NCBI GenBank assembly: GCA_947464135.1
Contig: CANHVK010000013.1
Coordinates: forward strand, 1 to 41,291
Length of the DNA stretch: 41,291 nucleotides
Source: Flavobacteriia bacterium
Lineage (GTDB): Bacteria; Bacteroidota; Bacteroidia; Flavobacteriales_D; Crocinitomicaceae
Direction: 5' to 3'
The notes beneath the pieces were generated by a model that had not been told where the DNA came from, did no database searches, and was given only the letters and a program-made list of their open reading frames with translations. Of this stretch, positions 32,083 through 40,644 are shown piece by piece. Made by a program: the position numbers and the translations under genes. Numbering within the stretch: position 1 is the stretch's first letter; each line of letters opens with the position of its first letter.

Positions 32083-34596
32083 ATGAAATATTTACCATCG
32101 ATTTTATTGGTCATTTTTTTAGCCTTGGCAACAGGTATTACTTTTTCTCAATCAAAGGAAAAAGATAAAAAGGAAAGCAAACCTTTAAAAGAAGAAACAA
32201 AGAAAATAAAACCTTTTCGTGAAGTCATAACCAAAGATGCAAAAACAAGCAAGGGACTATTTACCGTTCATCAAGTAGGTACAAAATGGTATTTTGAAAT
32301 AGCTGATTCTATTTACAATCGTGAAATTATCGCAGTGACTCGATACGGAAAAACCGTTGCTGGTTGTGGGAAATTTGGTGGTGAAGAAGTCAATCGACAA
32401 GTTATCAAATGGGAAAAAGGACCAAATAGCAATGTGTTTCTAAAAAGCATTACATATATAGCACATTCTTCTGACAGCACGAAACCTATTTCTATTGCGG
32501 TTAAAAATAGCAACGCAGATCCAATCATCGGCGTTTTTGATATCCAAGCAATCAGAAAAGACACTTCGGTACTGATTGAAGTTACAGACTACTTCAATGG
32601 TGACAATCCAACTTTTGGGATTGGTTCAGATGGAAAAGAACAATATAAAATCGGATCATTCCAACGTGACAAATCATTCATACAATCTATTCGTTCCTAT
32701 CCTATAAATACGGAATTAAAAACAACAAAAACCTACGATGCCCCTACTTCAAGTGGCTTTGGAAAGGGAACAACTATTCCCGCAGGAAGAGATGCTGGTT
32801 TTGTTACATTTGAATTGAACACCTCCTTTTTGTTACTTCCAAAAACTCCGATGAGAAAACGTTTACACGACGAACGTGTGGGATACTTTATAAACTCAAT
32901 CACATCATTTGAAGAAGATGCGCAGCAAGTTCATAAAAAGGCATACGTGACACGCTGGAGGCTAGAACCGAAAAACAACGAAGACGCTATCAAACAAGCA
33001 AAAGGGGAAATTATTGAACCTAAAAAACCAATCGTATATTATATAGATCCTGCCACACCAGAAAAATGGAGGAAATACATGAAGGCAGGTGTTGATGATT
33101 GGTCAAAAGCATTCGAAAGAGCAGGTTGGAAAAATGCTATCCGAGCAGAATACTGGCCAGAAAAAGACAGCACTATGAGTTTGGAAGATGCACGTTTTTC
33201 AGTAATTCGTTATTTCGCTTCAAACGTAGAAAATGCATACGGCCCAAATGTAAATGACCCAAGATCGGGTGAAATTTTAGAAAGTCATATCGGATGGCAC
33301 CATAACATCATGAGTTTACTACATAATTGGTATTTCGTGCAAGCAGGACCAAACGACCCACGTGCACGCAAACGAATCTTTGACGATGAATTGATGGGGA
33401 AACTTATCCAATTTGTCGCTGCACATGAAGTTGGACATACCTTAGGATTAAGACACAATATGGGAGCAAGTTCTGCTACACCTGTAGAAAAATTGAGAGA
33501 TAGTTTATGGTGTAAAGAACACGGACACACATCATCCATTATGGATTATGCACGTTTTAATTATGTAGCGCAACCGGAAGACAAGATAAAAGATTTATTC
33601 CCTCGAGTTAATGACTACGATCAGTGGGCTATAGAATGGGGGTATAAATATTTTAACGACACAAAAAATGAGGAAGAAGACAAGAATAAATTAAACTCAA
33701 TCATTAAAGAAAGATTAAAAGATCCGAGATTAAATTTCGGAACAGAAAATAGTCCGCACGACCCACGATACCAACGTGAAGATTTGAGCGATAATGCGAT
33801 GAAAGCGTCTGAATATGGAATAAAAAATTTAAAACGAATCGTACCAAATCTCATCGATTGGACAAAAGATGATGGTGAAAATTATGAAGAATTAGCAGAA
33901 ATGTATAATCAAGTTGTTCAACAATACACCTTATACATAGGACACGTAAGCAAGAATATCGGGGGTATTTATGGAACTGCAAAAACATATGACATGGAAG
34001 GAAATGTATATACAGCCGTACCAAAACAAATACAACTAAATGCTTTGAATTTTTTAGATGCACAAGTTTTTAAAACCCCTACCTGGTTATTAGACCAAAA
34101 CATTCTAGCGAAAATCAAACCGGAATTTGGAGTGGAACGCATCAAAAATATACAAAATAGCGCTTTGACAAATATTCTTACAGGCGATAAATTAATTCGT
34201 ATTCAAGAATCAAGTACCTTATCAAAAGACAATTTGAGTTTATATGATTTATTTGGTTATTTATCGAATGTGATTTTATCGGATGCTAAACAAGGTAAAT
34301 CAATAGATATTTATAGAAGAAACCTACAACGTAATTACATACACCATCTTGGCGAATTAATACAATCAAACAACAACGTGGCTGTAGGAAGTAATCCTCC
34401 TGGAGGAAATTATACGATAGATTACAAAACAGTGAATTTGTTCCAAACAGATGTACCAGGTATTGCTAGGCAAGAATTAATTTCTATTCAAAAAGAATTA
34501 ATACGTATACTACCAACTACAACCGATATAAAAACCCGCATTCATTTGAATGAATTAATCGCGCGTTGTAAAGAACTTTTAGAACCGAAAAAATAA
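32083..34596 (+). CDS. Zinc metalloprotease of the DUF5117/DUF4953 family, secreted
   Basis: An 837-residue exported protein with a signal peptide (about 1-22). The zinc-binding motif HEVGHTLGLRH (His448, Glu449, His452, His458) is of the metzincin HExxHxxGxxH type, and SIMDYARFNY supplies the Met-turn. The N-terminal part (about 60-300), with IREIIAVTRYGKT-like strands, corresponds to DUF5117. The part around and after the zinc site is DUF4953. This architecture is common in Bacteroidota, where the enzymes are thought to act in the periplasm or outside. No T9SS C-terminal domain is seen. It stands alone and ends at a strong terminator. Confidence 0.9.
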   Translation: MKYLPSILLVIFLALATGITFSQSKEKDKKESKPLKEETKKIKPFREVITKDAKTSKGLFTVHQVGTKWYFEIADSIYNREIIAVTRYGKTVAGCGKFGGEEVNRQVIKWEKGPNSNVFLKSITYIAHSSDSTKPISIAVKNSNADPIIGVFDIQAIRKDTSVLIEVTDYFNGDNPTFGIGSDGKEQYKIGSFQRDKSFIQSIRSYPINTELKTTKTYDAPTSSGFGKGTTIPAGRDAGFVTFELNTSFLLLPKTPMRKRLHDERVGYFINSITSFEEDAQQVHKKAYVTRWRLEPKNNEDAIKQAKGEIIEPKKPIVYYIDPATPEKWRKYMKAGVDDWSKAFERAGWKNAIRAEYWPEKDSTMSLEDARFSVIRYFASNVENAYGPNVNDPRSGEILESHIGWHHNIMSLLHNWYFVQAGPNDPRARKRIFDDELMGKLIQFVAAHEVGHTLGLRHNMGASSATPVEKLRDSLWCKEHGHTSSIMDYARFNYVAQPEDKIKDLFPRVNDYDQWAIEWGYKYFNDTKNEEEDKNKLNSIIKERLKDPRLNFGTENSPHDPRYQREDLSDNAMKASEYGIKNLKRIVPNLIDWTKDDGENYEELAEMYNQVVQQYTLYIGHVSKNIGGIYGTAKTYDMEGNVYTAVPKQIQLNALNFLDAQVFKTPTWLLDQNILAKIKPEFGVERIKNIQNSALTNILTGDKLIRIQESSTLSKDNLSLYDLFGYLSNVILSDAKQGKSIDIYRRNLQRNYIHHLGELIQSNNNVAVGSNPPGGNYTIDYKTVNLFQTDVPGIARQELISIQKELIRILPTTTDIKTRIHLNELIARCKELLEPKK

Positions 34597-34633
34597 CATG
34601 ACACTATACTAACATTTCACATTGAATAACTTT

Positions 34634-34663
34634 AGCCCCTGTCCCAAAACAGGGGCTTTTTTT
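34634..34663 (+). terminator. Rho-independent terminator after the metalloprotease gene
   Basis: AGCCCCTGT (34634-34642) and ACAGGGGCT (34649-34657) form a perfect 9-bp stem with a 6-base loop, followed by a run of T residues. It is 37 bases after the stop codon. Confidence 0.95.
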
Positions 34664-34847
34664 GTTCTACTTTTGTAATGGAAAGGTTCTTTTCTAATAC
34701 AGCAACTTATTTATTATTTTACTTTAGATAATCACATGTTATACTTTGATTGTAAATTAATAATTAGCATTTATATAAAGTAATTTGAATCAAACCTAAA
34801 TAAACCGTTTTTTTTCAAATATTTAAACCAAAATACTTTATATTAAA

Positions 34848-35345
34848 TCAATTAAAATATGCTGCATTTCTTGTGTTAAATTGTTTGAAAGTAAATTTCG
34901 GATTAACTGATGAATAGATTATATGCATGATTTCTGGAAAGGTAAAATTTAATTCATCCATGCAATCGCTCATCAATTCATTAAACAATTCATTGGATAC
35001 ATCCGCACTATAATGCTCATAGTCTAAATCTGATTTAAATATCATTTTTCCACTTTCAAAAGATAAAATATATGAACCCAAACTTAAATACTCGTTTTTC
35101 TTAAAAAAGAAATCAGCCAACTCAACTCGTTTTTCTATAGGGACAATCGTTGGTAATTCAAATACAACTCGAAAACATTCTAATTCTTTCATTGTATTGA
35201 CATTTATCAAAACACGTGTTTGATTTAAATCATGATAAATAAAATAGGTTGTCATTTCATCTGTTTCTATAAAATGCCCCATTAATTTTTGTTCTTCTCG
35301 AAGCTCCTCATAAAAAGACCTTACAATTTCATCTACATATGACAT
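34848..35345 (-). CDS. YbjN-domain protein
   Basis: A 165-residue cytoplasmic protein. I chose ATG 35345 (MSYVDEIVRSFYEELRE); a TTG at 35366 would add seven residues. The middle resembles the YbjN fold, related to type III secretion chaperones: a strand run around CFRVVFELPTIVP, a helix KRVELADFFFKKNEYL, then LGSYILSFESGKMIFKSDL and a final amphipathic helix ending at IIYSSVNP. YbjN proteins are small regulators or chaperones of uncertain role. A TAnnTTTG box on the minus strand (35374-35381) may be its promoter. No operon partner is present. Confidence 0.6.
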   Translation of the reverse strand: MSYVDEIVRSFYEELREEQKLMGHFIETDEMTTYFIYHDLNQTRVLINVNTMKELECFRVVFELPTIVPIEKRVELADFFFKKNEYLSLGSYILSFESGKMIFKSDLDYEHYSADVSNELFNELMSDCMDELNFTFPEIMHIIYSSVNPKFTFKQFNTRNAAYFN

Positions 35346-35408
35346 ATATCTGTTATTTAAATTCAATAAATAACAAACATAAAGTATAAATCACGAAAGA
35401 AAAATAGA

Positions 35409-35464
35409 TAAATAGTTTATTTTCAAAGAGTAAAACTAAAGTTTAGAACGTAAATAGTTTACGT
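35409..35464. promoter_or_regulatory. Operator-like repeat array upstream of the hsd operon
   Basis: The 11-mer TAAATAGTTTA occurs at 35409-35419 and 35451-35461, exactly 42 bases (about four helical turns) apart. The second copy is the core of the perfect palindrome ACGTAAA-TAG-TTTACGT (35448-35464). Between them is CTAAAGTTTAG (35436-35446), another palindrome. The array ends 11 bases before a -7 box and so would overlap the -33 region. This suggests repression or cooperative control of the restriction operon. Confidence 0.5.
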
Positions 35465-35475
35465 ATCAAGGCTCT

Positions 35476-35483
35476 TACCTTTG
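35476..35483 (+). promoter_or_regulatory. Putative -7 box of the hsd leader
   Basis: TACCTTTG matches TAnnTTTG. It lies about 240 bases before hsdR, giving a long untranslated leader if used, and it directly follows the palindrome array. Confidence 0.45.
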
Positions 35484-35489
35484 TATATT

Positions 35490-35628
35490 TTGATTTTAAC
35501 TTGTGGGAAATTTAAGGTTAGTCACCAACTTGAATGAAATTTTTGTGTTTTGAAGAATACAAAATGGGAAGTTGAAAGTGGAGTTTAATGAAATTTAAAG
35601 CAATTCTACCATTATATATTGCTTTTTT
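35490..35628 (+). ncRNA. Possible short leader RNA ending at a hairpin before hsdR
   Basis: Starting a few bases after the -7 box, about 140 bases run to a terminator-like hairpin: AAAGCAAT (35597-35604) with ATTGCTTT (35618-35625), a 13-base loop and a T run to 35628. The stretch encodes only a 13-codon open frame (MKFLCFEEY...). It could be a small RNA, or a leader in which hsdR transcription is attenuated. The stem is A/T-rich and weak, so the call is tentative. Confidence 0.3.
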
Positions 35629-35721
35629 GATTTAAAACCAACTTTTTTTCAATCAAATTGACCCAATTTGCATCATAATAGTTAATTTATCACTCTTAAA
35701 TTTTATAATAAAGATTATCTA

Positions 35722-38115
35722 ATGGATAAAAAGAGTTTATCTGAAAGAGATATATGTACGAAATTTATTAGTCCAGCTATTGAAAAATCTGGATGGAATA
35801 AGCTTACGCAATATTTGGAAGAGGTATCTTTTACAGATGGAAAAATTCATGTTAGGGGGAAATTGACAGCTCGTGGAAGTAAAAAACGAGCAGATTACAT
35901 TTTATATTACAAGCCTAATATTCCCATTGCTATAATTGAAGCAAAAGATAATAAACATTCTATTCGTGCGGGAATACAACAAGCGCTTGATTATTCTAAA
36001 ATTTTAGATATTCCATTTGTGTTTAGTAGTAATGGAGATGGTTTTCTATTTCATGATAAAACTCAAGTGAGTGAGCAAATAGAGACTGAATTATCACTCG
36101 ATGAATTTCCTTCACCCGAACAACTATGGGAAAAATATAAAATTCACAAAGGCATTTCTACACCTGCAGCCGAAAAAATGATCGCACAAGATTATTTTTT
36201 CGATGGTACAAACAGAAGACCTCGATATTATCAACAAAATGCAATAAATAGAACGATTGAAGCTGTTTCTAAAGGACAAAATAGAATTCTTTTAGTAATG
36301 GCAACAGGAACAGGAAAAACCTATACTGCGTTTCAAATTATTCATCGTCTTTGGAAAAGTGGTGCAAAAAAACGCATACTCTTTTTAGCAGACAGAACAG
36401 CCTTGATTGACCAAACTCGTAAAGGAGATTTTAAACATTTTAAAGATAAAATGACGGTTGTAAAACAACGTCAAATTGATAAAAGTTATGAAATTTATTT
36501 AGCATTGTATCAAGGCTTGTCGGGAAATGACGATGAAGCAAATGTTTACAAACAATTTTCACCTGAATTTTTTGATTTAATTATCATTGATGAGTGTCAT
36601 AGAGGTAGTTCGAAAGAAGATAGTTCTTGGAGAGAAATATTGACTTATTTTCAAAATGCAACGCAAATTGGTTTAACCGCAACACCAAAAGAAACAGACG
36701 AAGCAAGTAATACGGAATATTTTGGAGATCCAGTATACACCTACTCGTTAAAACAAGGGATTGATGATGGTTTTTTAGCACCATATAAAGTTTTACGTGT
36801 TGGTTTAAATGTGGATACTGAAGGTTGGAGACCTGAACAAGGCAGAAGAGATAAAGATGGGTACGATATTGAAGACCGTATCTATAATCGTAAAGACTTT
36901 GATCGAAAGTTAGTTATAGAAGAACGTACAGAAATTGTTGCCAAAAAAGTCACTGAATTTTTGAAAGGTTTTGACAGATTTGCTAAGACAATTATTTTTT
37001 GTGTGGATATTGACCACGCAGAAAGAATGAGAACAGCTTTAGCAAAGTTAAATCCTGATTTGGTTGCTGAAAACTACAAGTATATCATGCAGATTACGGG
37101 TGATAATGAAGAAGGAAAAAGAGAATTAGATAATTTTATCAATCCTGAAGAAAAATACCCAGTTATTGCTACAACGTCGGAATTAATGACCACAGGAGTG
37201 GATGCTCAAACGTGTAAAGTAATTGTGTTGGATACCAATATTCAATCTATGACAAAGTTTAAGCAAATTGTAGGTCGTGGAACGCGTATCAATGAGGAAT
37301 TTGGTAAACTGTATTTTACGATTTTAGATTTTAGAAATGCTACAGATTTATTTGCAGATAAAGAATTTGATGGAGACCCAATTCATGTTAAAGTTACAGG
37401 ACAGGAAGATGATTTAGAAAAAGAACCTGAAGATGAAACTGTAGGAGATGAACCCGTAATAGATCCTGTTTCAGGAAAACCAATAATTTTTCAACCTGAA
37501 CCACCAACCTATCGTCAGCCACCTAAAGAAGATTTAACTACAAATGAACCGAGAGCAAAATATTATGTAAATGGTGTAGATGTTTCTGTATTAGTGAGTC
37601 GTGAATTGTATTTTGATTCTAATGGCAAGCCAATTACAACAAGCTTGAAAGATCATACCAAAGAAATTATCAAAGGACAATTTCATTCATTGGATGACTT
37701 TTTAACTAAATGGAATACCGCCGATAAAAAAGAAGTTTTAATTAATGAATTAATGGAACAAGGTGTAATGGTTGAAGCCTTGTATGACGCTGTTGACAAA
37801 GAGGTTGACCTATTTGATTTAATTTGCCACGTAGCATTTGATCAACCACCTTTGACTCGGAAAGAACGAGCAAACAATGTGAAAAAACGCAATTATTTCA
37901 CCAAATATGGCGAACAAGCGCGTAAAGTATTAGAAACCTTATTAGATAAATATGCTGATGAAGGTGTAGAAAATATTGAAAGTATAGAAGTGTTAAGGGT
38001 AAAACCTTTTGACGAATATGGCTCTCCCTTAGAGATTATTCAAGAATTTGGTAGTAAAGTCAAATACCTTGAAGCAGTGAAAGAATTAGAATACGAATTA
38101 TATAAAGAAGCATAA
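35722..38115 (+). CDS. hsdR: Type I restriction enzyme R subunit (EcoEI/EcoAI type, helicase-nuclease)
   Basis: Motor and nuclease subunit of a type I restriction enzyme. The N-terminal PD-(D/E)xK nuclease domain shows Asp58 (RADYIL) and Glu73-x-Lys75 (IIEAKD). The SF2 helicase core has motif I ATGTGKT (194-200), motif II DECH (290-293), GLTATPK and the late motif IVGRGTRI. The C-terminal part (about 625-797; KGQFHSLDDFLTKW, RKERANNVKKRNYFTKYG) is the EcoEI_R_C domain of type IB enzymes. The roughly 800-residue length also fits. hsdM begins one base after its stop. Confidence 0.95.
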   Translation: MDKKSLSERDICTKFISPAIEKSGWNKLTQYLEEVSFTDGKIHVRGKLTARGSKKRADYILYYKPNIPIAIIEAKDNKHSIRAGIQQALDYSKILDIPFVFSSNGDGFLFHDKTQVSEQIETELSLDEFPSPEQLWEKYKIHKGISTPAAEKMIAQDYFFDGTNRRPRYYQQNAINRTIEAVSKGQNRILLVMATGTGKTYTAFQIIHRLWKSGAKKRILFLADRTALIDQTRKGDFKHFKDKMTVVKQRQIDKSYEIYLALYQGLSGNDDEANVYKQFSPEFFDLIIIDECHRGSSKEDSSWREILTYFQNATQIGLTATPKETDEASNTEYFGDPVYTYSLKQGIDDGFLAPYKVLRVGLNVDTEGWRPEQGRRDKDGYDIEDRIYNRKDFDRKLVIEERTEIVAKKVTEFLKGFDRFAKTIIFCVDIDHAERMRTALAKLNPDLVAENYKYIMQITGDNEEGKRELDNFINPEEKYPVIATTSELMTTGVDAQTCKVIVLDTNIQSMTKFKQIVGRGTRINEEFGKLYFTILDFRNATDLFADKEFDGDPIHVKVTGQEDDLEKEPEDETVGDEPVIDPVSGKPIIFQPEPPTYRQPPKEDLTTNEPRAKYYVNGVDVSVLVSRELYFDSNGKPITTSLKDHTKEIIKGQFHSLDDFLTKWNTADKKEVLINELMEQGVMVEALYDAVDKEVDLFDLICHVAFDQPPLTRKERANNVKKRNYFTKYGEQARKVLETLLDKYADEGVENIESIEVLRVKPFDEYGSPLEIIQEFGSKVKYLEAVKELEYELYKEA

Positions 38116-38116
38116 A

Positions 38117-39553
38117 ATGAGCAATATTTCAGGAATTTTAAAAAGCATTCAAACAATTATGTGGCAAGACACTGGACTAAACGGTGATGCTCAACGTATT
38201 GAACAATTAGGTTGGATGCTTTTTTTGAAGATTTTTTCGGATAAAGACAAAGAATTAGAATTGATTGATGATAGCTATGTTTCTCCCATTCCTGATGAAT
38301 TTCATTGGGTAAAAGAAAAAGGAAACTGGGCGGGTGATGATGAAGGTATGACAGGAGATGAGTTGTTGGAATTTGTTGATCGACAATTATTTCCTGCGAT
38401 GCGTGCTATTGATATTAGCACAGGAAACAAACGTGCTTTGATTGTACGTGAAGTTTTTGAAGGAAACAACAATTACATGAAAAGTGGAATCAATATTCGT
38501 AAGGTATTAAACAAGCTGAACGAAATTGATTTTAACATCGCTAAAGACAGACACGCTTTCGGTGAATTGTATGAAACCATTTTGAAAGGCTTACAAAGTG
38601 CTGGTAAGAGTGGTGAGTTTTATACTCCAAGAGCAATTACTTCTTTTATAACAGACATTCTGAATCCGCAATTAGGAGAGAAAATTTTAGATCCTGCTTG
38701 TGGAACAGGTGGCTACTTGACGTGTGCAATTGAACACTTAAAAACACAAGCAAAAAATATAGAGGAAAGAAAAGGCATTGAAGCGAACATTGCAGGGTGG
38801 GAATATAAACCTCTTCCCTATTTATTAGCTACAACCAATTTAATTTTACACGATATTGAAATTCCAAACATTAAGTTTGGTGATGCGCTCGATCAACCAT
38901 TAAGTAATTTCACAGAAAAAGACAGAGTAAACGTAATACTTGCAAACCCTCCATTTGGCGGAATTGTTGCAAATGGAAATGAAACCAATTTCCCTACCAC
39001 TTTCCGTACCAAAGAGAGTGCAGATTTGTTTTTAATCTTGATGATTCATTTATTGAAAAAAGATGGAAGAGCAGGAATTGTTTTACCGGACGGTTCTCTA
39101 ACAGGTGATGGCGTAAAACAACGCGTGCGACAAAAGTTATTGGAAGAGTGTAATTTACACACCATTATACGTCTACCTAATTCTGTGTTTCAACCTTACG
39201 CTACAGTAGCAACCAATTTATTGTTCTTTACCAAAGGTACTCCAACTAAAGAAATTTGGTACTATGAACACCGCTTACCAGAAGGACAAAAAGCATACAA
39301 TAAAACAAAACCAATTCAAGCGAAAGAATTTGACCCGATTAAAACGTGGTGGAACGACCGCAAAGAAAGTGATATTGCTTGGAAAGTAGATATACAGACT
39401 ATTATTGACCGCAATTACGACTTGGATATCAAAAACCCAACGAAGCAAGAAGTAGTGCAAGAATATTCAAGTGCTGAATTGATGGAAATGTTACATACTT
39501 CTTTTGAAAAAAGTAACGGATTATTGAATCAATTAAAAGAAGCGGTAAAATGA
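38117..39553 (+). CDS. hsdM: Type I restriction enzyme M subunit (adenine-N6 DNA methyltransferase)
   Basis: Modification subunit that methylates adenine in the recognised site, protecting host DNA. The N-terminal helical HsdM_N domain (about 6-150) is followed by the gamma-class methyltransferase domain. SAM-binding motif I is DPACGTGGY (192-200) and the catalytic motif IV is NPPF (277-280). GEFYTPRAI before motif I is characteristic. Length is 478. The stop overlaps the DUF1016 gene by 4 bases, so that gene is part of the operon. Confidence 0.96.
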   Translation: MSNISGILKSIQTIMWQDTGLNGDAQRIEQLGWMLFLKIFSDKDKELELIDDSYVSPIPDEFHWVKEKGNWAGDDEGMTGDELLEFVDRQLFPAMRAIDISTGNKRALIVREVFEGNNNYMKSGINIRKVLNKLNEIDFNIAKDRHAFGELYETILKGLQSAGKSGEFYTPRAITSFITDILNPQLGEKILDPACGTGGYLTCAIEHLKTQAKNIEERKGIEANIAGWEYKPLPYLLATTNLILHDIEIPNIKFGDALDQPLSNFTEKDRVNVILANPPFGGIVANGNETNFPTTFRTKESADLFLILMIHLLKKDGRAGIVLPDGSLTGDGVKQRVRQKLLEECNLHTIIRLPNSVFQPYATVATNLLFFTKGTPTKEIWYYEHRLPEGQKAYNKTKPIQAKEFDPIKTWWNDRKESDIAWKVDIQTIIDRNYDLDIKNPTKQEVVQEYSSAELMEMLHTSFEKSNGLLNQLKEAVK

Positions 39554-40644
39554 GTCTGGAAGTTCAATTCTCTGAAATAAAAAATCTCATCACACAAGCT
39601 CGTAACAGAGCGTATCAAGCTGTAAACAATGAATCTATTCTATTGAATTGGAGTGTTGGTGAATATGTGAGTACTAAATTGAAGTCCGCTTCTTGGGGAG
39701 ATGGTGTTGTTGCTCAATTAGCTGATTTTTTAAAAATACAAGAGCCTTCCTTAAAAGGATTCGATAAAAGAGGTATTTATAGAATGGTTCAATTTTATGA
39801 TACTTATACGAATCCTGAATTTGTGTCGACAGTGTCGACACAATTAGAATTATTGGAAAAATCAAATGTGGTGACACTGTCACCACAAATACAAATCAAT
39901 GATAATCAATTAAATGTATTTGTGTCAACAGTGTTGACACAAATAGCGTGGTCAAACCATTTAGAGATATTAGTTTCCTGTAAAACATCCGAAGAAAAGT
40001 TGTTTTATATGTTAATGACAAAAAAAGAAAGATGGAGTGTTCGAGATTTAAGAAGGCAAATCAAAGCTTCCACATTTGAACGAACTATGTTGGGAAATCA
40101 ACAAGTAGAACAAATACAAAAACACATTCCTCAAAATATTACGAACATTTTTAGAGATACGTATGTTTTTGAATTTTTAGATATACCTGTATTACACTCG
40201 GAACAAACACTTCGCAAAACACTCCTGAAAAACTTAAGTTCTTTTATGAAAGAACTAGGCAATGACTTTCTTTTTGTTGGTGAAGAATTTAAAGTGTCTG
40301 TGGGAATGCAAGATTTTTTTATTGATTTATTATTTTACCACAGAGATTTGCAATGTTTGGTTGCGTTTGAATTGAAAACAGAACTATTTACTCCTCAAAG
40401 TTTAGCACAAATCAATTTCTATTTGGAAGCACTCGACCGTGATGTGAAAAAACCGAATGAAAACCCAAGTATTGGAATTCTATTGTGTAAAGGAAAAGAT
40501 GATTTGGTGGTAGAATATGCATTAAGTAGAAGTTTAAACCCTGCTATGATTGCGGATTACCAATTAAAATTACCCAACAAGGAAATTCTTCAGGCAAAGT
40601 GGTTGGAATTGATTGAAATGAGTGAAAATAAGGACGAGATATGA
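39550..40644 (+). CDS. DUF1016/YhcG-type PD-(D/E)xK nuclease-fold protein within the type I RM operon
   Basis: A 364-residue protein. The N-terminal DUF1016 domain (about 5-88) has the QARNRAYQAVN, WSVGEYVS and KGFDKRGIYRMVQFYDTY motifs. The C-terminal nuclease-like domain carries Asp259 (FFIDLLFY) and Glu274-x-Lys276 (AFELKTE), so the catalytic residues appear intact. A linker (about 91-132) has three copies of a short peptide like FVSTVLTQI, encoded by three palindromes. YhcG proteins often sit in or beside type I RM operons, where their role is unsettled; they may be a regulator, accessory nuclease or anti-element factor. Four-base overlaps with hsdM and hsdS indicate tight coupling. Confidence 0.9.
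   Translation: MSLEVQFSEIKNLITQARNRAYQAVNNESILLNWSVGEYVSTKLKSASWGDGVVAQLADFLKIQEPSLKGFDKRGIYRMVQFYDTYTNPEFVSTVSTQLELLEKSNVVTLSPQIQINDNQLNVFVSTVLTQIAWSNHLEILVSCKTSEEKLFYMLMTKKERWSVRDLRRQIKASTFERTMLGNQQVEQIQKHIPQNITNIFRDTYVFEFLDIPVLHSEQTLRKTLLKNLSSFMKELGNDFLFVGEEFKVSVGMQDFFIDLLFYHRDLQCLVAFELKTELFTPQSLAQINFYLEALDRDVKKPNENPSIGILLCKGKDDLVVEYALSRSLNPAMIADYQLKLPNKEILQAKWLELIEMSENKDEI
39821..39945. repeat. Three in-frame palindromes inside the DUF1016 gene
   Basis: Palindrome 1 (39821-39843) has 11-base arms around G39832, palindrome 2 (39867-39887 overall, centre 39877) has 10-base arms around C, and palindrome 3 (39917-39945) has 14-base arms around G39931. All arms are perfect. Half-sites are TGTGTCGACA, TGTGGTGACA and TGTGTCAACA. 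The three differ in the middle bases but each arm is matched by its partner. Centres are 45 and 54 bases apart, both multiples of three, so the peptide repeats stay in phase. Confidence 0.85.

Noticed and set aside
39821-39945. CRISPR-like or IS-end repeats in the DUF1016 gene
   Set aside because: There are only three short palindromes with coding sequence between them, no constant spacers and no transposase. They keep the reading frame.
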